A DNA stretch of 64,000 bases from Burkholderiales bacterium (GCA_016000265.1 JAECRL010000004.1:9850-73849), one strand, 5' to 3'. Shown: positions 43,496 through 55,100, numbered from the stretch's first letter. The notes: a model not told the origin generated them from the letters alone. Made by a program: numbers and translations.

Positions 43496-44089
43496 TCAGG
43501 CCACCTTGCCCGGCGCCTTCTTGGCCAGCAGCGTCTGGCGGGTGCGCTCGTTGATGAAGCGCAGCTCGTTGAGCGAGGCCTCGATCTGGGCGCGCTTGGC
43601 CTCCAGCTCGGCGATCGCCGCGTCCGTCTTCTCGACGACCCACGTCAGCTGCTGGATGCGGCCTTCGCCATGCTGGCCATACATGTCGAGGTAGTGCTTG
43701 ATCTCGGCCAGCGGCGTGCCCAGCGACTTGGCGCGCAGGATGCGCATGAGGCGGGCGCGATCCACCTGGTTGTAGACGCGCGTGCCGTTGATGCGGCGCG
43801 GCGCCAGCAGGCCCTTGGTCTCGTAGAAACGCAGCGCGCGCGGGGAGACGTGATACAGCTCGCAGACCTCGGCGATGCCCATGAGGGCGTCGGTGTCGCG
43901 CTCGTCGTGGTCGTCCAGGGCCCAGGTGGGCGGCACGCCGGACACACCCGGCACGTCGCCGGCCTCGGAGGGGGCCTGACCTTGTTCTGCCTTGGATTTC
44001 ACGGGACGTCCCACTGCTTTCACCTTGCGCGCTCGATGGAGACGGCGATGGTACGACAAGCGCGACATGCCCCTGCCGTCTGCCGTCAT
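43496..44089 (-). CDS. liuR: MerR family regulator LiuR
   Basis: A 197-residue regulator. After a poorly conserved 65-residue leader there is a MerR helix-turn-helix (MGIAEVCELYHVSPRALRFYETKGLLAP...GTRVYNQVDRARL) and a C-terminal coiled coil (EKTDAAIAELEAKRAQIEASL). It is divergent from an acyl-CoA carboxylase operon whose promoter overlaps a perfect TTGACGTT/AACGTCAA palindrome, the known LiuR operator type. LiuR represses branched-chain amino acid breakdown genes in proteobacteria. The start may be as late as 43883, because the first 65 residues are unusual for the family. Confidence 0.85.
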   Translation of the reverse strand: MTADGRGMSRLSYHRRLHRARKVKAVGRPVKSKAEQGQAPSEAGDVPGVSGVPPTWALDDHDERDTDALMGIAEVCELYHVSPRALRFYETKGLLAPRRINGTRVYNQVDRARLMRILRAKSLGTPLAEIKHYLDMYGQHGEGRIQQLTWVVEKTDAAIAELEAKRAQIEASLNELRFINERTRQTLLAKKAPGKVA

Positions 44090-44160
44090 GGCTTGACCCG
44101 GAAAAGACTAACGGCACCCCCCGCCCCTTCACATAGGTAGTTCACCCGATCAGCATTTGG

Positions 44161-44189
44161 TTGACGTTAACGTCAAGCACCCGTACATT
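44161..44189 (+). promoter_or_regulatory. LiuR operator overlapping the carboxylase operon promoter
   Basis: TTGACGTTAACGTCAA at 44161-44176 is a perfect 16-base palindrome. Its first six bases double as a -35 box (TTGACG), with TACATT 17 bases later as a -10 box. Binding here would block polymerase, as expected for a repressor. The carboxylase gene starts 31 bases after the -10 box. Confidence 0.82.
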
Positions 44190-44219
44190 GGCAGGGACTC
44201 ATCAAGGATCCAGCTCAAG

Positions 44220-45845
<1,626 letters not shown>

Positions 45846-45893
45846 GCCCAGCCCCAAACATCACAAGACCACCGACACCCGAGGAGACCCCCC

Positions 45894-47048
45894 ATGCAAT
45901 TCACCGCCGAACACCGCGCCCTGGCCGAGACCGTCAAGCGCTTTTGCGAGCAGGAGATCAACCCCCACGTCAAGGAATGGGAGGCCGCCGAGACCTTCCC
46001 CGCGCACGAGGTCTTCAAGAAGATGGGCGCCCTCGGCCTGCTCGGCGTCAAGTACGACACCGCTTACGGCGGCATGGGCCTGGACTTCTCCTACTCGATG
46101 GTGGTGGCCGAAGAGCTGGGCGCCATCCCCTGCGGCGGCGTGCCCATGGCCATTGGCGTGCAGACCGACATGTGCACCCCCGCCCTGCACCGCTTCGGCT
46201 CCGACGAGCTCAAGAAGGAATACCTGGCCCCGGCCATCGCGGGCGACATGGTGGGCTGCATCGGCGTGTCTGAGGCCGGTGGTGGCTCCGACGTGGCCGC
46301 GCTGAAAACATCGGCTCGCACCGAAGGCGACGACTACGTCATCAACGGCAGCAAGATGTGGATCACCAACGCCACGCAAGCCGACTGGTGCTGCCTGCTG
46401 GCCAACACCTCGGAAGGCCCGGTGCACAGCAACAAGTCGCTGATCATCGTGCCGATGGACGCCAAGGGCATCACCACGCAGAAGATCAAGAAGATCGGCA
46501 TGAACTCGTCGGACACGGCGCAGATCTTCTTCGACAACGTGCGCGTGCCCCGCCGCAACCTGATCGGCACCGAAGGCGCGGGCTTCATGATGCAGATGAT
46601 CCAGTTCCAGGAAGAGCGCCTGTATGGCGCGGCCAACTCCCTGAAGATGCTGGACAAGCTGATCGACGTGACCATCGAGTACTGCAAGGAGCGCCACACC
46701 TTCGGCCAGCCCCTGATCAACAACCAGGTCATCCACTTCCGCCTGGCCGAGCTGCGCACCGAGGTCGAGCTGCTGCGCTCGCTGGTCTACCGCTCTGTTG
46801 ACGAATACGTGCAGGGAAAGGACGTCACCAAGATGGCCTCGATGGCCAAGCTCAAATGTGGCCGCCTGATCCGCGAAGTCGCCGACAGCTGCCTGCAGTA
46901 CTGGGGCGGCATGGGCTTCACCTATGACAACCCCGTCTCGCAGGCCTACCGCGACGGCCGCCTGGTCTCGATCGGCGGTGGCGCCGACGAAATCATGCTG
47001 GGCATCATCTGCAAGTTCGAGGGCACGCTGCCCAAGAAGGCTCGTTGA
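45894..47048 (+). CDS. Branched acyl-CoA dehydrogenase, citronellyl-/isovaleryl-CoA type
   Basis: A 384-residue acyl-CoA dehydrogenase. It opens MQFTAEHRALAETVKRFCEQEINPHV and has GVSEAGGGSDVAALKT and a C-terminal SIGGGADEIMLG. The usual catalytic Glu position near the C-terminus is Gly. A Glu in FQEERLYGA lies where isovaleryl-CoA dehydrogenase carries its base, so branched substrates are likely. The N-terminal wording is closer to citronellyl-CoA dehydrogenase AtuD as I remember it than to isovaleryl-CoA dehydrogenase. It lies 48 bases after the carboxyltransferase gene. Confidence 0.88.
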   Translation: MQFTAEHRALAETVKRFCEQEINPHVKEWEAAETFPAHEVFKKMGALGLLGVKYDTAYGGMGLDFSYSMVVAEELGAIPCGGVPMAIGVQTDMCTPALHRFGSDELKKEYLAPAIAGDMVGCIGVSEAGGGSDVAALKTSARTEGDDYVINGSKMWITNATQADWCCLLANTSEGPVHSNKSLIIVPMDAKGITTQKIKKIGMNSSDTAQIFFDNVRVPRRNLIGTEGAGFMMQMIQFQEERLYGAANSLKMLDKLIDVTIEYCKERHTFGQPLINNQVIHFRLAELRTEVELLRSLVYRSVDEYVQGKDVTKMASMAKLKCGRLIREVADSCLQYWGGMGFTYDNPVSQAYRDGRLVSIGGGADEIMLGIICKFEGTLPKKAR

Positions 47049-47063
47049 GAGAGGCCCGCTGAG

Positions 47064-47894
47064 ATGAGTTACGCCACGATCCAGGCGCAGACCACGCAAG
47101 GCGTCTGCACCCTCACGCTCAACCGCCCCGAGGTGCGCAACGCCATGTCGCTGGCCATGGTCAGCGAGTTGCTGACCGCACTGCAAGCCGCCGAACAAGA
47201 CCCAAGCGTGCGAGCCATCGTCGTGCGGGGCCAGGGCGGCCACTTCTGCGCAGGTGGCGACATCTCCGACATGGCGCAGGCGCGCATGAAGCTGGCGCAG
47301 ATGCAAGCGATGCCCGACCAAGTCGAGGGCATGAACCCCGTCGCCGAGACCAACGCCGCCTTCGGCCGCCTGTGCCTGGCCTACGCACACTCGCCCCTGC
47401 CCATCGTCACGGTGCTCGAAGGCACGGTGATGGGCGGCGGGTTCGGCCTGGCCTGCGTGTCCGACGTCAGCCTGGCGCTGGACACCGTCTCCTTCCGCCT
47501 GCCCGAGACCTCGCTGGGCATCATCCCCGCGCAGATCGCGCCCTTCCTGGTCGAGCGCCTGGGTTACGCCGAGGCCAAGCGCCTGGCGGTGACGGGCGCC
47601 AAGGTCAACGCGGCCGAGGCGCTCACGCTGCGCCTGGTGCACGAGGTGCACGCCAACACCGACGAGCTCGAAGGCGCGCTGCAGCGCACGCTCGCCGGCA
47701 TCCTGGCCTGCGGCCCGCAAGCGATTGCCACGACCAAGGGCCTGCTGGCCCGCGCCCGACTGACCCCGCCCGACCAACTGGTGGACGACGCCGCGCGGCT
47801 GTTCGCCCAAGCCGTGCTCAGCGACGAAGGCCAGGAAGGCACCGGCGCCTTCATGCAAAAGCGCAAACCCAAGTGGGTTCCCCAACAAGGCTGA
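47064..47894 (+). CDS. Enoyl-CoA hydratase/isomerase family protein
   Basis: A 276-residue crotonase-fold enzyme. It shows RPEVRNAMSLAMVSEL, the oxyanion loop GQGGHFCAGGDISDM, VTVLEGTVMGGGFGLACV and LPETSLGIIPAQIAPFLV with the catalytic Glu. In this operon it would hydrate the carboxylated glutaconyl-type intermediate (3-methylglutaconyl-CoA in leucine breakdown, isohexenylglutaconyl-CoA in terpene breakdown). It lies 15 bases downstream of the dehydrogenase and 7 bases before the biotin carboxylase gene. Confidence 0.88.
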   Translation: MSYATIQAQTTQGVCTLTLNRPEVRNAMSLAMVSELLTALQAAEQDPSVRAIVVRGQGGHFCAGGDISDMAQARMKLAQMQAMPDQVEGMNPVAETNAAFGRLCLAYAHSPLPIVTVLEGTVMGGGFGLACVSDVSLALDTVSFRLPETSLGIIPAQIAPFLVERLGYAEAKRLAVTGAKVNAAEALTLRLVHEVHANTDELEGALQRTLAGILACGPQAIATTKGLLARARLTPPDQLVDDAARLFAQAVLSDEGQEGTGAFMQKRKPKWVPQQG

Positions 47895-47901
47895 TCGACA
47901 C

Positions 47902-49878
47902 ATGATCAAGAAGATCCTCATCGCCAATCGCGGGGAAATCGCCTGCCGCGTCATCCGCACCGCCCGCCAGCTCGGTTACCGCACGGTGGCCGTCTACAGC
48001 GAGGCCGACGCGCAAGCCCCGCACGTGTCGCTGGCCGACGAGGCCGTCTGCATCGGCCCCGCCGCGGCGTCGCAGTCCTACCTCAACGTGGACGCGCTGC
48101 TGGCTGCCTGCCGCAAGACGGGCGCCAACGCGCTGCACCCGGGCTACGGCTTCCTGTCCGAGAACGCCGACTTCGCGCAAGCCTGCGTCGACGCGGGCGT
48201 GACCTTCATCGGCCCGGGCGCCGAAGCCATCCGCGTGATGGGCGACAAGGCCGGCGCCAAGCGCGCCATGATCGAAGCGGGCGTGCCTTGTGCGCCCGGC
48301 TACCTGGGCGACAAGCAGGACGACGCCACCCTGATCGAACAGGCCGAACGCATGGGCTACCCGCTGCTGGTCAAAGCCGTGAGCGGTGGTGGCGGGCGCG
48401 GCATGCGCCTGGTGCACGAAAAGGCCGAGCTCGCGCAAGCCATCACCAGCGCGCGCCGCGAAGCGCAGAGCGCCTTCGGCGACGGCACGCTGATGCTCGA
48501 GCGCCTGATCCTGGACGGGCGCCACATCGAGATCCAGGTGTTCGCCGACGCGCACGGCAACGCCGTCTACATCGGTGAGCGCGACTGCACGGCCCAGCGC
48601 CGCCGCCAGAAGGTCATCGAAGAATCGCCCTCGCCCGTGGTCAGCCCCCAGATGCGCGAACGCATGGGCCGCGACGCCGTGCTGGCCGCGCAGGCCATCG
48701 GCTACCGCGGCGCCGGCACCATCGAATACATCGTCGACCAGGACCTGAACCACCACTTCCTGGAGATGAACACCCGCCTGCAGGTCGAGCACCCGGTCAC
48801 CGAAATGGTCTCGGGCTTCGACCTGGTGGAGTGGCAGATCCGCGTGGCCGAAGGCCAGCCGCTGCCGGTCAAGCAGGAAGACATCACCCTCACCGGCCAC
48901 GCCATCGAGGCCCGCCTGTACGCCGAAGACCCGTACGCCGGCTTCGCACCGCAGACCGGCCCCGTGCAGTGGTGGCGCCCGGCGCTCGCGCTGTTTGACG
49001 GCGTGCGCATCGACGACGGCATCCGCGAAGGGGGTGAAGTCACCCCGCACTACGACCCGATGGTGGCCAAGCTCATCGTGCACGGCCGCGACCGCGCCGA
49101 CGCCATCCGCCGCCTCATGGCCACGCTGGACGACGCACCGCTGCTGGGTCTGAAGCACAACGCCCGCTTCCTGCGCGACCTGGTCGACCACCCACGCTTT
49201 CGCGCCGGCAGCATGACCACCACGCTGATCGACCAGTGGCAGGCCGATGGCGATGCGATCCTGCAAGCGCCGGTGGCCTCCGACGAAACATGGCTGATGG
49301 CTGGCGCACTGTTCGGTGCACGTCAGCAAGGCAGGGCCAAGCTGCTTCGCGCGGACAGCGTCAGCGGCTGGGACCTGCCGTTGCAGCAAGACAGCGTCAA
49401 GCACACGCTGCGCGTGACCGCCGCATCCGATGGGGTCTACCGCGTGGCCATGAGCCCGCAAGCCGCACCCGTCACCCTGCACCTGCTGAGCGAAAACGCC
49501 GAACGTGGCGAGGCCCGCATCGAGTTCGACGGCGTGCAGCGCCGCGTGCGGGCCGTGTGGCTGGGTGACACCCTGCACCTCGTCATCGACGCGGCCGTCT
49601 TCAACTTCACCGAGGTCTCGGCCTGGCCGGACGCGGGCAACGCGCTCGACCCCAGCCGCGCCCTGGCGCCCGTGGCCGGCACCGTCACGCAGGTGCTGGT
49701 GCAAGCGGGCGACGTGGTCACCGCAGGCCAGCCCCTGCTCGCCATCGAGGCCATGAAGATGGAAATGTGGCTCAACGCCCAAGCGCCGGGCGTGGTGAAG
49801 GCCGTGTACGCGAAAGCCGGCGACCAGGTGCAGGCCAAGACCCTGCTGATCGACATCGAACTGAACAAGGAAGACTGA
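47902..49878 (+). CDS. Acyl-CoA carboxylase biotin carboxylase / biotin carrier (alpha) subunit
   Basis: A 658-residue subunit in three parts. The biotin carboxylase N-domain starts KKILIANRGEIACRVIRTA. The ATP-grasp domain has the ATP loop SGGGGRGMRLV and the EMNTRLQVEHPVTEM metal-binding strand. The C-terminal biotin domain carries the biotinylated Lys in AIEAMKMEMWL, about 38 residues from the end. It works with the carboxyltransferase encoded at 44220. Length and layout equal those of methylcrotonyl- and geranyl-CoA carboxylase alpha subunits. Confidence 0.93.
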   Translation: MIKKILIANRGEIACRVIRTARQLGYRTVAVYSEADAQAPHVSLADEAVCIGPAAASQSYLNVDALLAACRKTGANALHPGYGFLSENADFAQACVDAGVTFIGPGAEAIRVMGDKAGAKRAMIEAGVPCAPGYLGDKQDDATLIEQAERMGYPLLVKAVSGGGGRGMRLVHEKAELAQAITSARREAQSAFGDGTLMLERLILDGRHIEIQVFADAHGNAVYIGERDCTAQRRRQKVIEESPSPVVSPQMRERMGRDAVLAAQAIGYRGAGTIEYIVDQDLNHHFLEMNTRLQVEHPVTEMVSGFDLVEWQIRVAEGQPLPVKQEDITLTGHAIEARLYAEDPYAGFAPQTGPVQWWRPALALFDGVRIDDGIREGGEVTPHYDPMVAKLIVHGRDRADAIRRLMATLDDAPLLGLKHNARFLRDLVDHPRFRAGSMTTTLIDQWQADGDAILQAPVASDETWLMAGALFGARQQGRAKLLRADSVSGWDLPLQQDSVKHTLRVTAASDGVYRVAMSPQAAPVTLHLLSENAERGEARIEFDGVQRRVRAVWLGDTLHLVIDAAVFNFTEVSAWPDAGNALDPSRALAPVAGTVTQVLVQAGDVVTAGQPLLAIEAMKMEMWLNAQAPGVVKAVYAKAGDQVQAKTLLIDIELNKED

Positions 49879-49879
49879 C

Positions 49880-50779
49880 ATGGACAAGGCCATCCTGACC
49901 TGCGCGCTGACCGGCGTGCTCACCGACCCGGCGCAGCACCCCGTGCCCGTCACCGCTCAACAAATGGCCGCCGCCGCGCGCGAGGCCTATGACGCCGGCG
50001 CCTCGATCATGCACGTGCACCTGCGCCGGCAAGAGCCCGGCATGGGGCGCTTCCCGAGCTGGGACCCGGCCGTTGCTGGTGAGATCGACACCGCCATCCG
50101 CGCGGCCTGCCCGGGCGTCATCATCAACCTGACCACCGGCGTGGTCGGCCCCGACATCAGCGGCCCGGCGGCCTGCATCCGCGCCGTGCGCCCCGAGATC
50201 GCCGCCTGCAACGCGGGCAGCCTGAACTACCTCAAGATCAAGGACAACGGCCAGTGGGCCTGGCCGCCCATGCTGTTCGACAACACGGTCGACAAGGTCA
50301 AGGCCATGATCGACGTGATGAACGAGGCCGGCACCCGCCCCGAGTTCGAGTGCTTCGACGTGGGCATCGTGCGCTCGGTGGGCATGTTCCGCAAGGCTGG
50401 CATGGCCGACGTGCTGGAGTACAACTTCGTCATGGGCGTGGCCTCGGGCATGCCCGCCGACGTGGACCTGCTCAAGCTGCTGGTCAAGTACCGCGAGCCC
50501 GGCACCGTGTGGCAGACCACCTTGATCGGGCGCGAAGAGATCTGGGCCGTTCACCAGGCCACGGCCGAACTCGGCGGCATGCTGCGCACAGGCGTGGAAG
50601 ACACCTTCTACCTGCCGGGTGGCGAGAAGACCACGGGCAACGGGCAGCTCATCGAGGCCCTGGCCGGGTGCGCGCGGCGCGCGGGTCGCGAGGTGGCCTC
50701 GCCAGCTGAAGCGCGGCAGATGTTGGGCTTGCGTGAGGCGAAGTACCACGGGGTGGGGGCGGTGGCGCTGGCGGCTTGA
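49880..50779 (+). CDS. Beta-keto acid cleavage enzyme (BKACE, DUF849)
   Basis: A 299-residue TIM-barrel zinc enzyme. The MHVHLRRQEPG segment supplies the His-x-His zinc ligands, and NLTTGVVGPD, RPEFECFDVGIV and a late Glu fit the 3-keto-5-aminohexanoate cleavage family. Members condense a beta-keto acid with acetyl-CoA and release acetoacetate and a new CoA ester. The start lies one base after the carboxylase stop, so it is firmly in the operon. In leucine breakdown operons this last place is normally held by HMG-CoA lyase, which is absent here; the real substrate is unknown. Confidence 0.88.
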   Translation: MDKAILTCALTGVLTDPAQHPVPVTAQQMAAAAREAYDAGASIMHVHLRRQEPGMGRFPSWDPAVAGEIDTAIRAACPGVIINLTTGVVGPDISGPAACIRAVRPEIAACNAGSLNYLKIKDNGQWAWPPMLFDNTVDKVKAMIDVMNEAGTRPEFECFDVGIVRSVGMFRKAGMADVLEYNFVMGVASGMPADVDLLKLLVKYREPGTVWQTTLIGREEIWAVHQATAELGGMLRTGVEDTFYLPGGEKTTGNGQLIEALAGCARRAGREVASPAEARQMLGLREAKYHGVGAVALAA

Positions 50780-50784
50780 TCGGC

Positions 50785-50820
50785 CACGCCCCCCGACGGG
50801 GTGGGCGTGTCTCTCTTTTG
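50785..50820 (+). terminator. Rho-independent terminator of the carboxylase operon
   Basis: A strong GC stem (CACGCCC paired with GGGCGTG) around 50785-50809, followed at once by the T-rich TCTCTCTTTT. It lies six bases after the BKACE stop. Confidence 0.8.
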
Positions 50821-50894
50821 AAGAACCTGGGGGCAAACCGGGCGCAACTTGTGCCAGAGTCCTGCCCTCAAACATCATTCAAACGGGAGTTTCC

Positions 50895-52001
50895 ATGAAC
50901 CGACTGGCCCTTGCGCGCCTGTCTCGGCTGGGCCTTGCTGCCTCGCTCGTCACCTTCACACTGTCGGCCCACGCCGTGAGCCGATACGAGGTCCAACTCA
51001 TCGACGTCGGCAGCAACGCCTACTTCACCCCCCAAGCGCTCAACGACCAAGGGCTCATCATCGGTGCGGTGAATTCGGGGCAGCAAGGCAGCACCACGCG
51101 AACCGCTGCTGTCTGGAGTGGCGGGGCATGGCAGGCCATCCCGCACGTCGATGGTGGCTTCCACATCGAACCGCACGGCGTGAACAACGCTGGCCAAGTG
51201 GTTGGCAGCGATGGGGGCCAGGCCTTCATCTGGCAAGCCGGTAGCACGCAGAAGCTGAGCGCATTCGGCCCACCCTCGGGCGCCCGCGCCATCAACGACT
51301 CAGGCGTTGCCGTGGGCCTGGACGGCAGCCAAGCCATCCAGTGGACGAACGGGACCGCACAAGCCCTCCAACGGCCGGCGCACCTTTCCTCTGTCCAGGC
51401 ACGGGGCATCAACGAGTCGGGTGTGATCGTGGGCGTCGGTCGCCTGCCTGGTCCAGCTGAGGCCCCCACGGTGGCGCTGCGCTGGCAAGGGGAGCAAGTC
51501 AGCCAGCTCGCGCAGGGCGATGCCGTCCACGCACAAGCCACGGCGGTGAACGAGGCGGGCACGGTGATCGGCCACGCTCAGTTCGCGGACGGCCGCGAAC
51601 AAGCCGCGCGCTGGGATGGCGACAGCCTGAGCTGGTTGGCACAGCTCTCGCCAAAAGCCACTTCGCGCGCGCTGGGCATCAACGATGCCGGCCTGATCGT
51701 CGGTCAGTCCAAGATCTGGCAAGACCTGGCTCAAGGCACCTTCTTGAGCCGCGCCACGCTGTGGGAAGGCACCCTGGCCCATGACCTGAGCGATTGGGTG
51801 GACAACGGTGAGGGCTGGACCCTGAGTGCGGCCATGGGCATCAATGCATCCGGGCAGATCGTCGGCGTGGGCCTCTACCAGGGCAAACGTGCTGGGTTCA
51901 TCCTGTCGCCCGTTCCCGAGCCCACCAGCCTGTGGATGCTCGGCATTGGCATTGCAGTCGTGGGCATGGCTGGCAGGCATCGGGCAAGCCGCCAGCACTG
52001 A
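50895..52001 (+). CDS. Exported HAF-repeat protein with PEP-CTERM anchor
   Basis: A 368-residue protein with a signal peptide (LAASLVTFTLSAHA). The body has about seven repeats of the type GINDAGLIVG / GVNNAGQVVGS / AVNEAGTVIGHA, the HAF family of extracellular beta-propeller repeats. It ends with PVPEPTSLWMLGIGIAVVGMAGRHR, a classical PEP-CTERM sorting signal: Pro-Glu-Pro, a membrane helix and basic residues. It should be cut and released or attached by an exosortase encoded elsewhere. The ATG at 50895 has a GGGAG ribosome site; upstream open sequence overlaps the BKACE gene and is not used. Confidence 0.9.
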   Translation: MNRLALARLSRLGLAASLVTFTLSAHAVSRYEVQLIDVGSNAYFTPQALNDQGLIIGAVNSGQQGSTTRTAAVWSGGAWQAIPHVDGGFHIEPHGVNNAGQVVGSDGGQAFIWQAGSTQKLSAFGPPSGARAINDSGVAVGLDGSQAIQWTNGTAQALQRPAHLSSVQARGINESGVIVGVGRLPGPAEAPTVALRWQGEQVSQLAQGDAVHAQATAVNEAGTVIGHAQFADGREQAARWDGDSLSWLAQLSPKATSRALGINDAGLIVGQSKIWQDLAQGTFLSRATLWEGTLAHDLSDWVDNGEGWTLSAAMGINASGQIVGVGLYQGKRAGFILSPVPEPTSLWMLGIGIAVVGMAGRHRASRQH

Positions 52002-52024
52002 TCGCTTGATCGGCAAGTACCCAA

Positions 52025-52117
52025 GCAAATGACAGAAGGCCGCATGTAGCGGCCTTCTCATTTGGTGCATCTTTCAGCTTGTTAGCGGACAGAGCGCATA
52101 TCCCGGTGATCGGAACA
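52025..52117 (-). ncRNA. tracrRNA of the type II-C CRISPR system
   Basis: The 17 bases CGCATATCCCGGTGATC at 52095-52111 are identical to the inner part of the CRISPR repeat (minus-strand reading), so a minus-strand transcript would pair with the crRNA repeat. Pairing continues past a mismatch with 6 of 8 positions at 52087-52094, giving the usual interrupted anti-repeat duplex. Downstream come CTGAAAGATGCACC, similar to the CUGAAAAGAUGUGCC element of the Neisseria tracrRNA, and a strong hairpin at 52034-52058. The transcript is about 90 nt, divergent from cas9. Ends are estimated from the promoter and hairpin. Confidence 0.85.
52034..52058 (-). terminator. Terminal hairpin of the tracrRNA
   Basis: AGAAGGCCGC-taca(t)-GCGGCCTTCT, a perfect 10-base stem with a 5-base loop, followed on the minus strand by GTCATTTGCTT. 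It may also stop transcripts coming from the PEP-CTERM gene on the plus strand. Confidence 0.7.
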
Positions 52118-52122
52118 ACGTT

Positions 52123-52152
52123 AGGATACGAACAGATACGAGCATCTGTCAA
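52123..52152 (-). promoter_or_regulatory. Promoter of the tracrRNA
   Basis: On the minus strand a perfect -35 box TTGACA (52152-52147) is followed after 18 bases by TATCCT (52128-52123). The expected start, at about 52117, is just before the anti-repeat. A CAGAT/ATCTG inverted repeat and two GATACGA copies lie between the boxes. Confidence 0.72.
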
Positions 52153-52178
52153 CACAAAACGCAACCTGGGAGGGCTGC

Positions 52179-55100
52179 ATGCAGCAAAAGATGCGTTATC
52201 GACTGGGCCTGGACATGGGCGCCACGTCGATCGGCTGGGCCATGATCCGCCTTGACTCGTCTGATTGCCCCTGCGCGGTCATTCGGGCCGGTGCCCGAAT
52301 CTTTTCTGACGGACGCAACCCAAAAGACGGCAGCTCACTCGCCGTCACACGCCGAGCCGCGCGACAGATGCGCCGCCGCCGCGACCGACTGCTCAAGCGC
52401 AAGCAACGCATGCTTGACGCACTGATCCGTTGGGGCTTCTTCCCAGCCGACGAGGCTGCACGCAAGGCCCTGGCGCAACTCGACCCCTACGCCTTGCGTG
52501 CCAAAGGCCTGAGCGCGCCCCTGAGCGGCCCCGAATTCGCCCGCGCCCTGTTCCACCTCAACCAACGTCGCGGCTTTCAGAGCAACCGCAAAACCGACCG
52601 GCAGGACAGCGAGAGTGGCGCGCTCAAAAGGGCCATCTCAACCCTGCGCACCCGCCTGGAAGACGAGCAATGCCAGACGCTGGGCCAATGGCTGGCCAAA
52701 CGACACGACCAGCGGCTCAGTGTGCGAGCCCGCCTGCGAGGCAAGACACAAAAAGACAAGGCTTACGACTTCTATGCAGACAGGGGCATGGTCGCGCACG
52801 AATTCGATGCCCTGTGGTCCGCCCAAGCCGGCTTCAATCCCATTCTGTTCACAGAGGCCGCGCGCAGTGACCTGCGCGACATCCTGCTCTTTCAGCGCCC
52901 ACTCAAGCCGGTGAAGCCCGGCCGGTGCACCTTGTTGCCAGACGAAGAGCGCGCGCCGCTGGCCTTGCCCAGCACCCAGCGCTTTCGCATCCTCCAGGAA
53001 CTCAACAACCTGCGGGTGCTGAACGCCGACCTGACCGAGCTGCCACCACTCAGCAAGGCGCAGCGAGACGCCCTGGCGGCGCGCATGGAACGCAAGGAAC
53101 GCCTGACCTTCGCCGACATGGTCAAGACTTTGAAGCTGCCGGGCACCACCAAGTTCAACTTGCAAGATGCCAAACGCGATGCCCTGAAAGGCAACTCGAC
53201 ATCGGTTCAACTCAGCAAGAAGCAGCATTTCGGCGACCCGTGGCACGACTTCACCCTGGCGCAGCAAGATGCCATCGTGCTGCAACTGCTCAACGAGCCC
53301 CACGAAGGCAAGCTCATTGAATGGCTGAAGGAACACACCGGCGTGAGCGATGAGCGAGCAAGCGCCATCGCTATTGCTGGCCTGCCAGAGGGGTACGGAC
53401 GCCTGAGCATCGTCGCATTGGGGCGCATCCTGCCGCCGCTGGCAAGCGATGTCGTCACCTACTCGGACGCCGTCCAGCTTGCAGGCTTCGACAGCCACAG
53501 CGAGCTCGGTCACGCACAAACCACAGGCGAGTTGCTGGACGAACTGCCCTATTACGGCCAGTACCTGCAACGCCACGTCGCCTTCGCCAAAGACAACCCA
53601 CGCAACGACGAAGAGCGGTACGGCAAGATCGCCAACCCGACCGTCCACATCGCGCTCAACGAACTGCGCAAGGTGATCAATGCATTGATCAAGCGCTACG
53701 GCAAACCTGCGGAAGTGATCGTCGAGGTGGCGCGGGAGTTGAAGCTGGGACAGCAGCGCAAGCTGGAAATACAGCGGGAGCAAAAGGAACGGCAAGACCT
53801 GAACGACAAGCTCGTTGCCGATGCCTGCGACATCCTCCACCTGACGCCAGCCCACCTGGACAGGGCCAAACGACGCGAGCTGTCTCAGAAGATGCAGCTC
53901 TGGTGTGAGCTCAACAAGGGCGATATCACGGATCGGCGCTGCCCCTACACCGGTGAGCAAATCAGCATCCGCCGCTTGTTGTCCGCCGAAGTCGAGATCG
54001 AACACATCCTGCCGTATTCGATCACCCTGGACGACAGCCTCAATAACAAGACCGTGGCCCTTCGCCGGGCCAACCGTGACAAAGGCAATAGAACGCCATA
54101 CGACGCCTTTGGTAAGCAGGCACAAGATGGCTACGACTACGAAGCCATCCTGCAACGCGCGGCCAAGATGCCACGCGAAAAGGCCAAGCGCTTTGCGCCA
54201 GATGGCCATACCCGCTGGCTCAAGGAAGACAAAGACTTCCTTGCGCGTGCGCTAAACGACACGGCTTACCTGTCACGCGTGGCCAAGGAATACCTGTCGC
54301 TTCTGTACCCGGACGCCAACACGCACAAGGTTCGCGTCATTCCTGGCCGAATGACCGCCCTACTGCGCGGCAAATTCGGCCTGAACCAATTGCTCTCGGG
54401 TGACAGCAGCAAGAACCGACATGACCACCGACACCACGCGCTGGATGCAGTCGTCATCGGCATCACCGATCAGGCTTTGCTGCAACGATTCGCGCAGGCC
54501 AGTGCATCGGCACGTGAGCGACAGCTCGACAGACTGGTGGATGAGATGCCATTTCCCTGGCCATCGTTCAGGGAGCATATGGCACGAGCACTCCAAAGCA
54601 TTGTCGTGAGTCACAAACCAGATCACAGCTTTGAGGCGTCCATGTTCAAGGACACTGCCTACGGCATTCGACCTGACGGAAGCATCGTTCAGAAGAAGCA
54701 GGAAGATGGCAAGAAGGCCCGCGTGGTCGAATACATCGTTCCTTTGAGCGCCCCGACTCAAGGTGATCGTCACGGGCTGGATGCCAACGGACTGCCCCGC
54801 GCCTACAAAGGCTACGCACCTGATGGCAACTACTGCCTTGAGATCATCGCATCAGCCGATGGCAAGTGGTTGATGGACGTGATTCCTACGTTCAAGGCTT
54901 ATCGAATTGCAGCCCAGATGGGCTTCAAAAAAGACAGCGAACAGGAAGTGCTGAAGCGAATGAGGACGCAGAAGCTATCAGACAAGGATGGAAGCTTGGT
55001 GATGAAGCTGATGCCTGGGGACGCCATCAAAGTCAACTTCAAAGAGCGATCCAGACTTTTAATGGTGGTGAAAATGAGCGTCGACGGCGGCGCCACATTC

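Noticed and set aside
45861-49953. Two 700-residue minus-strand frames opposite the carboxylase operon
   Set aside because: The plus-strand genes carry complete catalytic motifs; the opposite frames are His/Ala/Gly-rich shadows.
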